NCBI GenBank assembly: GCA_026413225.1
Contig: CM048552.1
Span: 203,187,553 to 203,251,552, forward strand
Direction: 5' to 3'
Length of the DNA: 64,000 nt
Source of the DNA: Otis tarda
Taxonomy: Eukaryota > Chordata > Aves > Otidiformes > Otididae
The notes under the pieces were generated by a model. It worked only from the letters and a program-made list of their open reading frames with translations, was not told the DNA's origin and ran no database searches. The translations under genes were made by a program, and so were the position numbers. Below are positions 44,318-57,310 of this stretch, in pieces; the first letter of the stretch is position 1; each line of letters starts with the position of its first letter.

Positions 44318-46703
44318 TGAAAACCACTTTCCAGTGGTTCTGTCTTGCATGTTCCTCAAATCTGAGCAAAACATTTTTGTCAGCTAATTATCCTCAAGAC
44401 AAATATGTACACAATTAGGAATAAAACTTGGCATTTTCAAATTCTTTTACATCTTTACTTTATTACTATATTCCAGTGTTATTGGAATCACATATACTAT
44501 TAATTAAAAAAAAAGAAAAGAAGTGAACATTCACTTCTATACCGAGTCCTTAAAAATCTACATAGCTGTTTAGGGATAGGCAAAATAGGAAAAATCTACT
44601 TTAATAATAAAGATATAAATCAACTGTTGTGATCAGAATATTTAGAAAGAGTTGTAGTACCACCAAAAATCTTCAGGTTGCTTGACAGTATTTCAATTTC
44701 CATAAGCTTTTAGCCTGCTGTTGTCTTTGCTTTTACTAGTTTGAATACATTCATTTTCAGTTGGTTTAAATTGGATACTTAAATTAATGCATTGTCAATT
44801 TGCTCTTATGGCAGAATAAAATTAAAGTAGGAAACATAGACATGGCATAATGATAACATAGTTTTAAAGATGCTCCTATGTGCCAAAAATACACATTGTC
44901 ACTAGCCAAGTAAACTTAATGACACTCACAAAATAGTATTGGTGAAGGCTATTAACAAGATGTTCTCTTTAAAAGTTAAATTGTTGTTCAAAAAGAAATT
45001 ATATTATTGAATTTAACTGGCTGAATGCACACCTATTACTTTCGCAAGTACTTTAGATAAAGCAAATAGAAGAACAAAACATAAGAGTACCAATTAGTAT
45101 TGCCACATGCTAAAGCACTTGTTTCTGTGATATTTAAGTTTAATGTTCTTGGGATAGAAACTGGAAAATCCTAGAACATCAATAGTGTTTAAAAATTAGT
45201 TTAATTTAACTGGAAGGAAATCAGTAGGCAGGCAGCAAGAAGTAAAAGATTTGAAGTGTCACATTTTTATATCCAGGAAACATTACAGTGTTTTGTAATA
45301 GCCTGTCTGACGACCTCTTGCTCATGCAATAGTTCTGTGCACAGCTACTGGTAGCCATGCTTAGGTATCGGCATGTCAGATATCACGGCTTGTCTGGTCT
45401 GAACTCTTGTTCTTCAGTACTGAATTGCTGCCTCACAATGAACCATGGAAGTTATACAGTAAGGACGAGGGTTTTTTTGCAAGAAGCCCCTTCCTTCTTT
45501 TAAAATCTCACTAGATTATTGACAGCACATAGTAAGAAGTATTTGGATTTTATACTTGTTTTTAAATTTGTGCTTTCTAAATTTTCTCTTTAGCAGCATT
45601 ACAGAACTATTCACATATCTGATAACTATAAGGTTTTAGGTTGCTATTCAAATTCTCATCTATAGGGTTGCTATTCAACTTTTATTGAGTTACAGACCAT
45701 TTATTTATAGTAGACAATTTTGTATGCCTATTCCTTTATGTTCGAAAGCATAAGCACCTTCCCGTTTCTATTGTTGTACCTGTTTGTGTCAACAGAGAAA
45801 AAACCTGCCTACTTAACTGAATTCAGTGACAGTAAAGCTGTTAACAGTGTGGTGCCAAAGCCCTGGAGTAGGAGGGACAAAACCAGCTGAGGTCTTGGCG
45901 TGTCATCTGGTTTGGTTGTGCCCAGTGCACAAGCTTGGCAAGTGCTGAAGGTGTCCTTTTGCATACATCCTGGGGTTAGGTAACTTGGCATCACCTTTTC
46001 AAACTCAGTCTCAATTTTGCTAACAACTGTACAAAAGTATTAAAAAAACCCTGCCTCACAGAGTTTAAACTTACATTTTCAAATACAGCTCCAAACTACT
46101 GAATTTCTGGAGTGTCCTGCTTGAGAACTGTTAAAAGGCTTTAGGGTTTAGGGGACAGGTTGAGTGACTGCTTTGCAGTTTTGGAGAGAATATACTTTGG
46201 AGTTGCAGTTTTGGCATCAGCAGTGCAATAAAGATCCTGTGTTGTCTTGGATCAGTACGTCTGTGGACAAAACACAACCCTGGAAGCATGCTTTCACATA
46301 GCAGCTCAATACTCACCTACCCTTATAAACAGAGAGTGAAATATACTCCCCAACTGCTGTGGCATATTTTTGCTTAGTAACTCAGCTACGTATCTTGGGT
46401 TGTTTTTTTGGGTTTTTTTCCGTGTTTAAGTAGAGCTGAGAATGTACTGTCTCTGTAGTTTGAAAGATGTTTATGTTTGAATGCCACAGTGCACTATGCA
46501 CTCTTTTTCAAATTCAAATTTACTTAATTCATTTAACTACAGATAATCACCTTTCTCTGGACATTAGTGGAAGAGGTAGTTTCTTTCACATCAGATGTTT
46601 TAATCATAGTGATCGAGATTGTATCTAGTGCTTGCTGCTGAGAAAGTGTCATTTTCCTATATTTAAATCTTTGTTACTTTCTGAAGATTTTATTGCCACT
46701 GTT

Positions 46704-46723
46704 TTATTATTATTATTATTATT
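46704..46723. repeat. (TTA)n microsatellite
   Basis: TTTATTATTATTATTATTAT-type run of about six to seven units. Confidence 0.9.
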
Positions 46724-49700
46724 GCTAAGTTTTTGGGGTTGGTGTTTTTTTATATCTTGGAGAAAAACACTTGTTTGGGCAGAGGGGGTTTTGTTCTTCA
46801 TGCAGTGTTACACACACACAGTTATTTCCATACATTGAAGTAGCAAAGTTATACTACAGTAACCTAACAAGAAAAGATATATGTTTCTAAATGTAGTGGA
46901 GTTGGAGTAATTTTCTTGTCATCTTGAAATTGTAGACAAATCAGTCTAAACCTTTTCTACCAACTGAGGCAGAAAAAATCCCATAAATTTTGAATGAACT
47001 ACTGATGTGGTATGAATAACAAGAATCAGAAGACATATTTCTTACTACAGATATTGAAAGTCTTAATACAAAGTTGAAAACAGATAATGCTCTTCAAGTT
47101 TATTTTTTATTTCTTATTTTCCCATGAGCAAAATATTTTTAACATTAAATGTACCTATAGTGCTAGATCAATAATGCATATGAACACGAAATCAAATATT
47201 TAATCATGTATGATGCCCAAACCACATATAAAACTTTTCATTTTATTTGTTCAACATAGATACATTCACAGCAGAACAAGCATGAGATGGTCTACAAAGA
47301 GGAGTAAGTCAAGTGGGACCCTATTTTATGAGGGAATTAAAGGGGGTCTATATAAAGCACTGTGCTAGTGTGCTGTAATAGCATGAGCTGGCATTTCTAA
47401 ATTACACAACCTATGTGGTTTCCAGTAGCATTGCAGCCATTTCAGTTGGATCTGGAAGAAGTAGAATAATTACCATGGGTATTGTTCTATACTATGTGTC
47501 ATCTAGCTTCAGAGCTAGTTGGTCTGACAGAAGTCCAGGGATCTGCACTGTACTTCAATTTGTGATGTGAACAGGCCCCATAAGGATCTGGCTTATTTGT
47601 TCTAGCAAAATGGAGATCAAGAGAGATATGATTGCTTGCTATTAATATATGAGAGAGATAAATGACAAATAAAGGAAAAAAAAAACAAACCAAACCTGTT
47701 TAAGCTAAAAGACAATGTTGGCACAAGAACAAGCTTGTTTAAATATCCCTGAATGAATTTAGGCTCAAAATCAGAACAAAGATTCCAGTTAGAAGTAAGG
47801 TCCAGAATAGCTTTTGGATAGCTCTAAGTAGGCATAGAGAATATTAACTAGTGTTACAATGGATTGTAATCCATTTACAAAAGAGATTGTTTTATGCAGT
47901 TACCTGAACAGCAGGAAGCAGAGAAGCTCTGGGGGACTTCTCCATTCCCATATCACCTCCCCCTCACCCCTCCCAAATGATAGATTGGGACATCAAACCA
48001 CATCACCAAACCTAACCTTCAATATCTAACAGAATCTGTTCCATGTAGCTCATTGTATTGTCAGTGGAGAGAAATAGTGATGTGCAGAAAGCTGTCCCTG
48101 TCACTAGAAATGTGAATTGTCTTGAATAAGTACTATCTGTCTTTGCTTTTCATCTATAAAACATAGCAAGATGCTATGCTTAAATTAAGTACCTAAATTC
48201 AGTGGCATTAAGGTTGGCTGTTACCACCTCCTATGAGATTGACCATGATTATCATAATTCCCCTTCTTTTCTCCAGCTTTTATTTCTTGATATATATTTA
48301 GACTACATTTAGATTACACAGTCTTGTTAGGAATTTGGCATGGCTTCAAGTCTTACTGCAATAAAAATACTCTTAATAATAACTAAATAATGGTAACACA
48401 CAGTGAATTTTTAATCACTAAGGAAAGTGCTATTTAACAAGTAAATAATGGTTTTGTTGGTTTTTTTTTGTTAGATCAGTATCTTTTTCCTCATGTGATG
48501 CCCTGTGGAATAAGTTAAAACCACTATTTAAGATGATGTCAATACAATCCTATTTCAATAACAAACACAAAAGACAACTTTCAAGAAGCCTAAGTAGTCC
48601 TTAGAGTATAGCACATAGTACTGGAAGCATGACAAACATTTTAACATAGCTATATTACCATAACTGAAAAAAAAATCTTTAGGACCAAAGAATCTGATGC
48701 AGCAGCAATTACCTTTGCAAGAGTATAGCTGATTCTGCCCAAACTCAAAGCAAGACTTTGCAACTTGGGTCAGATATACAGGAAATAAATAGTGATGGAT
48801 GAACTGTTGGACAATGAAACATTTCTAACTGTGAACATTTAGTCTCCAATTAAACTTTTAAGAGGAAAAATTTAAGCCAATATAACATTACATTTAATAA
48901 AAGATAAACATCAGCTCAAAGATTGGCACAGTGGCTACTTCAGCTGGAAACTGATGACAAGAAGACTACAAATCATAAGGAAATGCCAAATTATAGGTTA
49001 AGATGCTTCTGCTTTTCTCTATATGCTTTAATGATGAAAAAAGATAGAATATTCCTAAGCTTGTTTACTGTTGAAGCAACTATTTATCACAATGAGTCAG
49101 CAATGAATTAGCATTTACCAAACTCGTGTGCACAGTTGTGTTACCTGGTGTTCCTCTGCAGTCTGTTCCTTTCTAGAAACAGCACTCACAAAGGCTCCAG
49201 CTTCTCTGGACAGTGGCCCCTGAGGAGGAGAATCACAAAATCCTCCCCATTAAAACTCGGAGCAGCAGTAAAGCCACTTCTCATCTTTGCTACATTTCAG
49301 TTATTTCTGTGAGGAATTTACTAGCACTGCAGGATTTGGCTGTAGTGTTTGCCTTTGCTGTGCAGTATTCCCACTGAAGCCACTCAGAATTTGTCCTACA
49401 ATACCATGAAGGCGTGTTTCCTAATTCAAAACACAGAGCTATGTTTGCTTTTGAGTTAGGATGCTACTCATCCCAGCTAGTCAAGGACACTGTGACACCA
49501 CCGTGGAAAGACCATGCTGTGAGTACAGTGGCACTGCTGAAGTGTATACAGCAGCTGAGGAGCTGGGGTATATGCAGATCTATATTTCCACGGGTCTGGA
49601 TTGTGATCAGAGATGATCAGACCCCATGTCTTAGACTTTTTTACCTGCTCTAAGAAGAATGCAAATACTAGTCTGACTCTGCCTAGAATCAGGCCCATAG

Positions 49701-50424
49701 GGATATGTCTCAAGTGGGAAAATATATTAGGACTTCACACCACACACTCTGAGTTTCTTAGTAATCTCTTTAACCATAATAATACAGTATCATCTGGCCA
49801 TGCTCCAGTAACATTGGTAATAGCTATAGATGAAGATTTCCCTAGCCTCCCCCAAGACAGAGACTCATTTCCTTATTGCTGCAGAATGAAAAGTTTGTAA
49901 AACCTCTGGGAGAAAAAAGAAGTCTTGTTTTATCCAGATGAATCTTCCATCTGAACGAACATACGGTACACTTTTAAAACAATAATTAGCCTACCATCAA
50001 GTAGGAAGAAAAGAACAGGCTCAGTGTATCAGTGCTTTAAGAAACAGAAACAACTCATCTTGGAACTGACTTTGCAGGTTTGCAAAATAAGAAATGTAAT
50101 TAGCCGGTGAGAATTTGAGCTTAATATATTATTAAACATTGAAGCTGAAAATTAGTTATTGCTATCAAGATTAATTTGAATCTAGAGGAAAAAGAAGGTG
50201 AGCTATAATCTAACAAGCCAAGTATATTGGTAACTATTCAAACGTATGAGGTTTTCTTCAGAAAAATAACTGTATTGGCATGTGTGATATGATCTCATTA
50301 TAAAGAGAACATGTTATAGAGTCACAGAATAGTAAACTGGTGCGCTAAAATGTTCATTGAATTTCCTGCTCTTACAAATCAAATTCAAGGCAGCATAAGA
50401 AATCCAGGTATCTTTCATCTTTAT

Positions 50425-51162
50425 AAATCATAGAATCATAGAATAGTTAGAGTTGGAAGGGACCTACAAAGGCCATCTAGTCCAACCTCTCTGAAAGGGA
50501 CACCTCCAACCAGATCAGGTTGCTCAGAGCCTCGTCAAACCTGGCCTTGAATGTTTCCAGGGTTGGGGCATCCACCACCTCTCTGGGCAACCTGTTCCAG
50601 TGTTCCACCACCCTCATTGTAAAAAATTTCTTCCAAATGTCTAATCTGAATCTACTTCCTTCTATTTTAAAACCATTACACCTCATCCAATCATAACAGG
50701 CCCTGCTAAAGATTTTCTCCCCATCTTTCCTGTAGACACTCTTTACGTACTTGAAGATCTGAATAAAGTTTCCCGGAGCCTTCTCTTCTCCAGGCTGAAT
50801 AGCCCCAACTCTCTCAGCCTTTCTTCACAGGAGAGGTGCTCCATTCATCTGATCATCTTTGTGTCTCTCCTCTGGACCCTCTCCAACAGGTCCATGTCCT
50901 TCTTATGTTGGGGGCTCCAGAGCTGGACATAGAACTGCAGGTGGGGTCTCACGAGAGCAGAGTAGAGGGGCAGAATCACCTCCCTTGACCTGCTGGCCAC
51001 GCTCCTCTTGATGCAGCCCAGGATATGGTTGGCCTTCTGGGCTGCAAGGGCGCATTGCCAGCTCACGTTGAGCTTCTCGTCCACCAGCACTTCCAAGTCT
51101 TTCTCCTCAGGGCTGGTCTCCATCTATTCTCCACCCAGCCTACATTTGTGCTTAGGATTGTT
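50425..51162 (-). mobile_element. CR1 LINE, 3' UTR and RT C-terminal part
   Basis: From the tail (TAAATCATAGAATCATAGAA on the plus strand) through the 3' UTR to the RT C-terminal region; similarity stops at 'TTTGTGCTTAGGATTGTTTT'. The minus strand reads KKFFTMRVVEHWNRLPREVV and [20 protein letters not shown]. An in-frame break lies near 50740-50840, with lost bases relative to the copy at 23560, so ORF2 is dead. It is 5'-truncated. Confidence 0.95.
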
Positions 51163-51457
51163 TTCAAGGCAATTGAGCCTAGAGGATGTGCTTTGCCTTC
51201 TACCGCTGCAAGGCAGAAGAACAAATTCTCCAAGAACTCATTTTTTTTTACTGTGGTTGCTAGCTTTGGGATACAATTTACAAGCCTTATTCTTTTCCTT
51301 TTTCATTTGTCTCCCTCTGTCATGTATTAACACGGGTTAACTTACCTACTTTTTCATATAAATTCTTTCTAAAGATACACACACAGTATTTCCAGAAGTA
51401 TAAAGACTCACAGATACTCGTATAAATTGGTAGCAAATTTTAGCCTTTGTCTTCTGG

Positions 51458-51479
51458 TTTTTTTTTTTTTTTTTTTTTT
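51458..51479. repeat. T22 homopolymer run
   Basis: Twenty-two T on the plus strand; no adjoining retrocopy body was recognised on either side. Confidence 0.9.
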
Positions 51480-52077
51480 GATCAGCACACATCAGCAAGG
51501 AAAGTGTAGAGGAGTATTTTTGGCTTCATTATACAAAAAATAACAATGAAACAAAGTTATATGTTCATAGCTATACAGTCATTTTTGTAGGGATTGGGAA
51601 GCCCAGGTGCCTCATTCCTCTTTCACTGCTCTACTCACCACTCCATGTCAAAAGAACAGCAACCCATCTTAGATTTTTTTTTGTACTCTTTTTTTTTTCT
51701 AAAATGTCCACTCAAATTACTTTAATTTTATGACACTTAAGTTCTTCCTAATTTTTACAATCCCTCTACAGGAAAGACATAAGATTTAAATTAGGTATCC
51801 TTTCATTCTTCCTACTGTAATCTTCCATGTTATATTTGTGGTAGGAAAGAAGTATCATCAGTTTCCATGAGTGATCCCGTTAGCTCTCAGAATACTTAAG
51901 ATGGCATCTGCTAAAGCTAGCTAGAGAATAAGATTTTGGGAGGAAAAAAATCCAACACTTTATGTCCAGGCATTGATTATGAGCCACACACAAAGCCACT
52001 TCTATAATACAGCAATATTTCAATATCTGAGTCTAGGATGAACATAGTCTTTAGATATTTTGAGGTATCTCCATGAG

Positions 52078-52093
52078 AAAAAAAAAAAAAAAA
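52078..52093. repeat. Poly(A) run
   Basis: About sixteen A in a row on the plus strand, with no recognised retrocopy upstream. Confidence 0.85.
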
Positions 52094-53855
52094 GATCAGG
52101 AAGACTACTCTTTTGAGCTTTTATAGTGGATAAATCCTTACTGATCTCTCTCAAAATAAAGGGGGAAAGTGTTCTTAATTTAGCATGGAAAATTAAATGG
52201 TCCTAGGCATAGACTGTTTGTCATTTACCAAATTTTTAAGATCTTGAGTAGACTACACTGTTCATTATAGATTACTGAGCCACTGAGCATAAAAGTAAAT
52301 ATTCTATGAAAAAAAATCTAAGTTATTTATAGGTTAACATTATATTTCATTTTGTCATGGAGGAAACAGAGCACCAAACAACATGACAATGAGAACTTCA
52401 ATTTAGTAAGCGGAGCAAATGATGGATAGGCTGTGTCAGCAAAAGATTTTCATACATCTCCACCCAAACACACACACAGTTATTGGAGTTATGGCCCAAT
52501 TAGCACTTCAGTGAGTTGGTACAGCTAAGCCAAGGGGACTGCCAGACTCCCTCCAGGCTTGAACTCTCTCCAGCCAGTGTTCATGTCTGGCTTTTGGGGT
52601 ACGAGAGCACAACATCTCCCAACAGCTTCCTCTGGACAATAACCTTTCCATTGAGAAAGGTTAAGAGTATAAATCTCTGCATATTTCACAGCTGAAACTT
52701 ATGAAAGGCTCTGTAATGGTCCTGTTACTCCTTTGCAGAACACTGATCCCAGGTAGCTTATTAACATCAATATTCCAGCACTGCTACCTTGCTCCTCCCT
52801 ACACCTGGGGGAGTGGAGAACAGCCTTCCTTACAGGGGAACCCTTACTGGTCACATGGTATAATCTTATTAGGGGAGCCACACCGGTATTTCTTGAAAGC
52901 TTCAGAGAACTTGGGTTGAATACTCACTTTTCTTTCTCTTTGTTGTCATTGTAGAAGGCAATAAAGAAAACCAAATAATGGAAAAGCAAAAAGATGGTAG
53001 ATATGAAGCATCTGGTTATTTATCATAGGTCATCGTTCATTCAGCAATCTGATCAGAGGTCTTATTTCTACTGTTCTTCCTCTATCACCATACTTGCCGG
53101 AATTTCTCATAGGGAGGTAAAGATCATGGAAGAGTCTCAATCAAATCAATTATCTGTGTTCTTTCAGAGAAGCTTTAATCTAATTTGCACTTAATTCTGG
53201 TTTAGCATGGACCCAGAACTTAACTTAAATGACTAATTAATTGCTTTTTCTGAACAGACATTTATTCACATTAACAGGCTTGTACTGTGTGAACTACAGA
53301 CTTCTACTGTGCAAGCTATTATCACACCTGCAGGATGCTGAAAGGGAGACCTCACATTGCTAATGTGCATTTGTTGGCAAGGCACAAACAGACAACAGAC
53401 TTGCATGAGAGGCACAAAAAATTTTAGTTCTCTGATGCACTGCAATACAAGGTGAAGGGCGGACAATTCTATATTCTCTGCAAGGGTAGTATACTTAGAT
53501 ATGGAAATGGAAGTCAAAATCAAGCTTACAGTTGCACATCACAGACCAAAGAATCTGCTGCCTAATCTCTCTCTTGAACATTGATTTCACCCCAACAAAA
53601 TTTAAGCACGTAACAAGGTGCCTAAATTAGGAATGCAATCCTATAAGGCTACTTTATGGTAAAGAGAACGATCTTGCTGGAGGCATATATATATATATGT
53701 GGATAGGTTTTAGTTGCTTTGATTTAGCAGTAGAGGAAGCATGAAGTGACTACACTCTTCATTTAAGTGTTTCTTTTAAGAACATAAATGTGAGTGGGAT
53801 GAATCTGGGACTGAGTTTACAGCATGTCTGGGTAGGGGTTTCAGTCATTAAAGGT

Positions 53856-53905
53856 GTTTTGTTTTGTTTTGTTTTGTTTTGTTTTGTTTTGTTTTGTTTT
53901 GTTTT
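53856..53905. repeat. (GTTTT)10 perfect microsatellite
   Basis: Ten uninterrupted GTTTT units, exactly 50 bp. The lack of any substitution indicates recent slippage and likely length polymorphism. Confidence 0.95.
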
Positions 53906-56552
53906 TCTTACTAGCCTAGAAAAATATTTCTTTTCTATGAACCTGCATTTTCAATATGGTGGAATATTTTGGCTTTCACTATTTAAAATGTTATAGTTTT
54001 GAATGGAAAACAATAGTAATGTTAAAAATCATACACATACTTTAGTTATGTCAGTTTGCTCATAATAATTAATTCTAGGACACACTGATTTATCCAATAC
54101 CTCTTTGCTGTGAGATCATCCCTGGAAGGAGGCTTAATTAATAAGAAGAGGAAATCTTATTGCAAACTCAGTCTCACACTTTTGTGACATCAGAACTTAT
54201 AGGCTGATAAAACATCACAGACAACTATAGTCTGAGTAAGTGTAAAAATGAACCTTGCCTTCTGTTGAGTGTTTTCCCTCCTTTGAAATCCAACAGCTGA
54301 TTGATGGCTTTTTTTTTTTTTGAATGACAAAAATGAATTCTAATTGACCATACACAAAACTGAAAAAGACAAGACTAAAATGGTATTAGTCTAAGTCCAC
54401 TTGCAAGGGTTGTAAGTGTAAATAGATTGAAACACCATTGCTTTAGCTTCCTTCACCCCTTTTGGAATCCTTGGTAAAATTTTTATAGACTGCTATAACA
54501 CCTGAATCACATACCAACTTAAAATTATTATTCTTAAGCTGTACTGGTGTCTCTGCTTTTTAACATTAAGCATCAGATTTTCAACTGCCAGAGGTGAATT
54601 GGCAAGATAATTATGGGAAATACAAAATTCTATATACAAAGAATGAATCAAAATAGTGCTCATTTACTTAGCACTTTTCCATAATGCTGGATACAATTTT
54701 CATTTTCACTGTTTGAGATTTCAGATCATGAAATGAATGACATTGAAAATATCCATGACAAATGCATATTGACAGTAGTCTGAAACGCATATATATTTGT
54801 GGAAAAAAAATAAGGTGTATCAAAGAAAATGTTTCAGAAATGTCTACAGTACTCTACACCATCTTTCATGCTTAGTGGGACCATCTTCTGTTTTTACCAT
54901 TACTGCACAGATGGTTTTAGTGGGCTAGAGAGGTATTTTTCCCTGCTGTTTGCACACAGGAGTCTCATGGCAGAAAAATGCATGTGAAGTAGCTTCTGAC
55001 CACTAACTAGGCTGCTGGTAATACGGTGTCTATGCTGTCAGCTTGTTCAGTGAAGAAGCAGGCAGCAGTGATGTTATTTGTTTGTAAAGCAGCTGCACAG
55101 TTTTCTGCAAATTTTTATTTCAAAATGGAGCTGTAAACATTAGGCATATTTGTTTTAAATGTTTGGCTCTCTGTTGCTCATTTCCATGCACATGTGTCTG
55201 TATTTTGAGTGAGTACCATGAGGATATGGAGCAGTGAATAGTCACAGAATCCCAAGGAACCATAGGGTATATTTCTCCTCACAGTCCTATAGAGATTTCC
55301 TCTTTGATTGCATGATAGTAAGAAAAAGTAATTTCTGACACTTCCATAGAAGTTTCAGTATACTTCTCTCAGAGACAATCATCTCTGCTTCTCCTAACTG
55401 AGGGATGGTCTCTACCTTCAGCTGTGGTTTTGGGATCATTCTGTCCTTTCTCAAATTGTTCTATGTGTTCAAAAGCAACTCACCAGCATTACTGTTTCCA
55501 AAACCTGGTACTTTTAATAGGGATTGTTCTGATTTCAGGCATGCAAAGAAGGAAGGCTTTTTTTAATTTTTTTTTTCGTTCCTCACTACTGTGCAGTGGA
55601 ATTATACAGAAATACAAAATCACGCTAAGAAAGTGGAAAGATCAGTGAACTATTCTGAACAGAAAGATGTGCAATTAAACTGAGTCAGAAAATATATCCG
55701 TCCCAAGGGAAAAATGTAGAGTTATTGGAGAAAAAGTTTAATATCTGGATTCTCAAATGCTGTTATAGGGCCATGGAGTTTCAGAAGAATAGATGCCTCC
55801 TTATGTCTTTCCCTCTGTCGCTCTGTACTGTCCATTGTGAGTTGTGTTCTCCCCTTTGGAAGGATGAAGCAGCACATCGGGAGATTGCATAATCACAGCG
55901 TATCAGATGAGGAGGAACTCTAGTAAGGGAACGTCAGACATAGGAGCATGGGAGAACAATTTACTGGAGTTATAAAATGTTTCAGGATTATTATTTTTTA
56001 TTTGTTTTGTTTTGAGATATTGTAGAAGTTCAGAAAGGGATTAATTTTATCAAATGCATACATAAGCAGAGTAATTCTACATCTGAACTAGACATATGCT
56101 GCCTTTAATTGAATCATGGAGAAAAAGAGGTATTTCTCGGGTGCAGTTCATCTCTTTCTACAGCATTTTTCTAAAATTTATTAAAAAGGAAACCAAAGGT
56201 AATTAGGTTCTGTAAACACATCTATGCTACAAACTTCTAAAGCTAAGTGAGATGAATCTCACCTCACATTTTTGGAAACTTTGTTTTCCTAACATTTTAA
56301 AGGAAAAAAAAAAATTTTCAAGAATAGATTTCATTTTAATAAAAATCCTAATTTTAACCAAAAAAGTTTTGTTCGAGAACTGTGGACCAGCTCTAAATGG
56401 CACATGAAATCTATACTAAAAGACAGTTTTATATACATTTTTGTGTTTTGATTCATTGATCCTGGAATAGAAATAAACTCACTTTAAAATGTATCGACTC
56501 AGAGCCAACACAATTAAGTTGTAATAAGAACTTTTTTTGGACAACGAAGCCA

Positions 56553-57310
56553 TGATAGGTTGACCCTGGTTGGATGCCAGATGCCCACCAAAGCCACTCT
56601 ATCGCTCCCCTCCTCAGCTGGACAGGGGAGAGAAAATGCAATGAAAGGCTCCCAGGTCGAGATAAGGACAGGGAGAGATCACTCAGCAACTAGTCATGGG
56701 CAAAACAGACTCGACTTGGGGAAAAATAATTTAATTTATTACCAAGGAAAATGAGAGTACAATAATGAGAAAATAAAGACTAAATCTTAAAACACCTTCC
56801 TCTACCCCTCCCTTCTTCCCCTTCTTACCTTTACTTCCAATTTGCTCTACCTCCTCCCTCCTGAGTGGTGCGGGGGACAGAGAATGGGTGTTGTGGTCAG
56901 TTCATCGCATGTTATGTCTGCCACTTCTTCCTCCTCAGGAGGAGGACTCCTCACATTCTTCCCCTACTCCAATACGGGGTCCTCCACAGGCTGCAGGTGG
57001 ATCTCTGCTCCCCCATGGACCTCCATTGGCTGCAGGGGGACAGCCTGCTTCACCATGGGCTGCACCATGGGCTGCAGTGGAATCTCTGCTCTGGTGCCTG
57101 GAGCACCTCCTCCTCCTTCACCGACCTTGGTGTCTGCAGGGCTGTTCCTCCTCACATATTCTCACTCCTTTCTTCTCCTAAAGTAGCACAGTTGGTTTTT
57201 TTTTTCCCCTCTTTCTAAAATATATTATTGCAGAGCCCCTACCACCATTGCTGAAGGGCTTGGCCTTGGTCAGCTTACTTACCTCTGTAAAAGTTTAGTT
57301 CATATAGAGG
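56553..57310 (-). mobile_element. Solo LTR related to family A, diverged subfamily
   Basis: On the minus strand the 3' end is probably CCAGGGTCAACCTATCA (56553). AATAAA occurs at plus-strand 56735-56740, followed in sense by the block CCCAAGTCGAGTCTGTTTTG shared with family A, and the GC-rich middle is homologous to 1880-2340. The U3 side near 57190-57290 (GCTGACCAAGGCCAAGCCC, then TAATATATTTTAGAAAG) aligns with family A's promoter region. The upstream end is not clear; no TSD was found. It shares sequence with family A, but its terminal bases differ. Confidence 0.75.
56964..57155 (-). other. Short open frame inside the diverged LTR, third copy
   Basis: Minus-strand frame of 63 codons with GGGGAPGTRAEIPLQP and then PLQPMEVHGGAEIHLQPVED before a stop. 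It keeps the same frame as the copies at 1867 and 38384 although the surrounding LTR is clearly diverged. No recognised domain. Confidence 0.3.

Larger units (their letters stand above)
39617..50424. other. 10.8 kb without a gene
   Basis: The longest stretch in the window with no recognised element. AT-rich, with tandem duplications at 40399-40442 and 44184-44317 and a TTA microsatellite at 46704-46723. Open frames are short, low in complexity or without similarity that I recognise. Confidence 0.5.
51163..56552. other. 5.4 kb without a gene
   Basis: AT-rich DNA holding a T22 run (51458-51479), an A-run (52078-52093) and a perfect GTTTT array (53856-53905). No gene or transposon was recognised. 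Confidence 0.5.

Noticed and set aside
45300-45480. Possible small structured RNA gene
   Set aside because: The segment looked less AT-rich than its surroundings, but no tRNA, 5S, snRNA or Y RNA boxes could be found.
55235-55290. CR1 tail-like phrase 'AGTCACAGAATCCCAAGGAACC'
   Set aside because: Only the first few bases match a CR1 tail and the next block (GGTTGGAAGGGACC) is missing.
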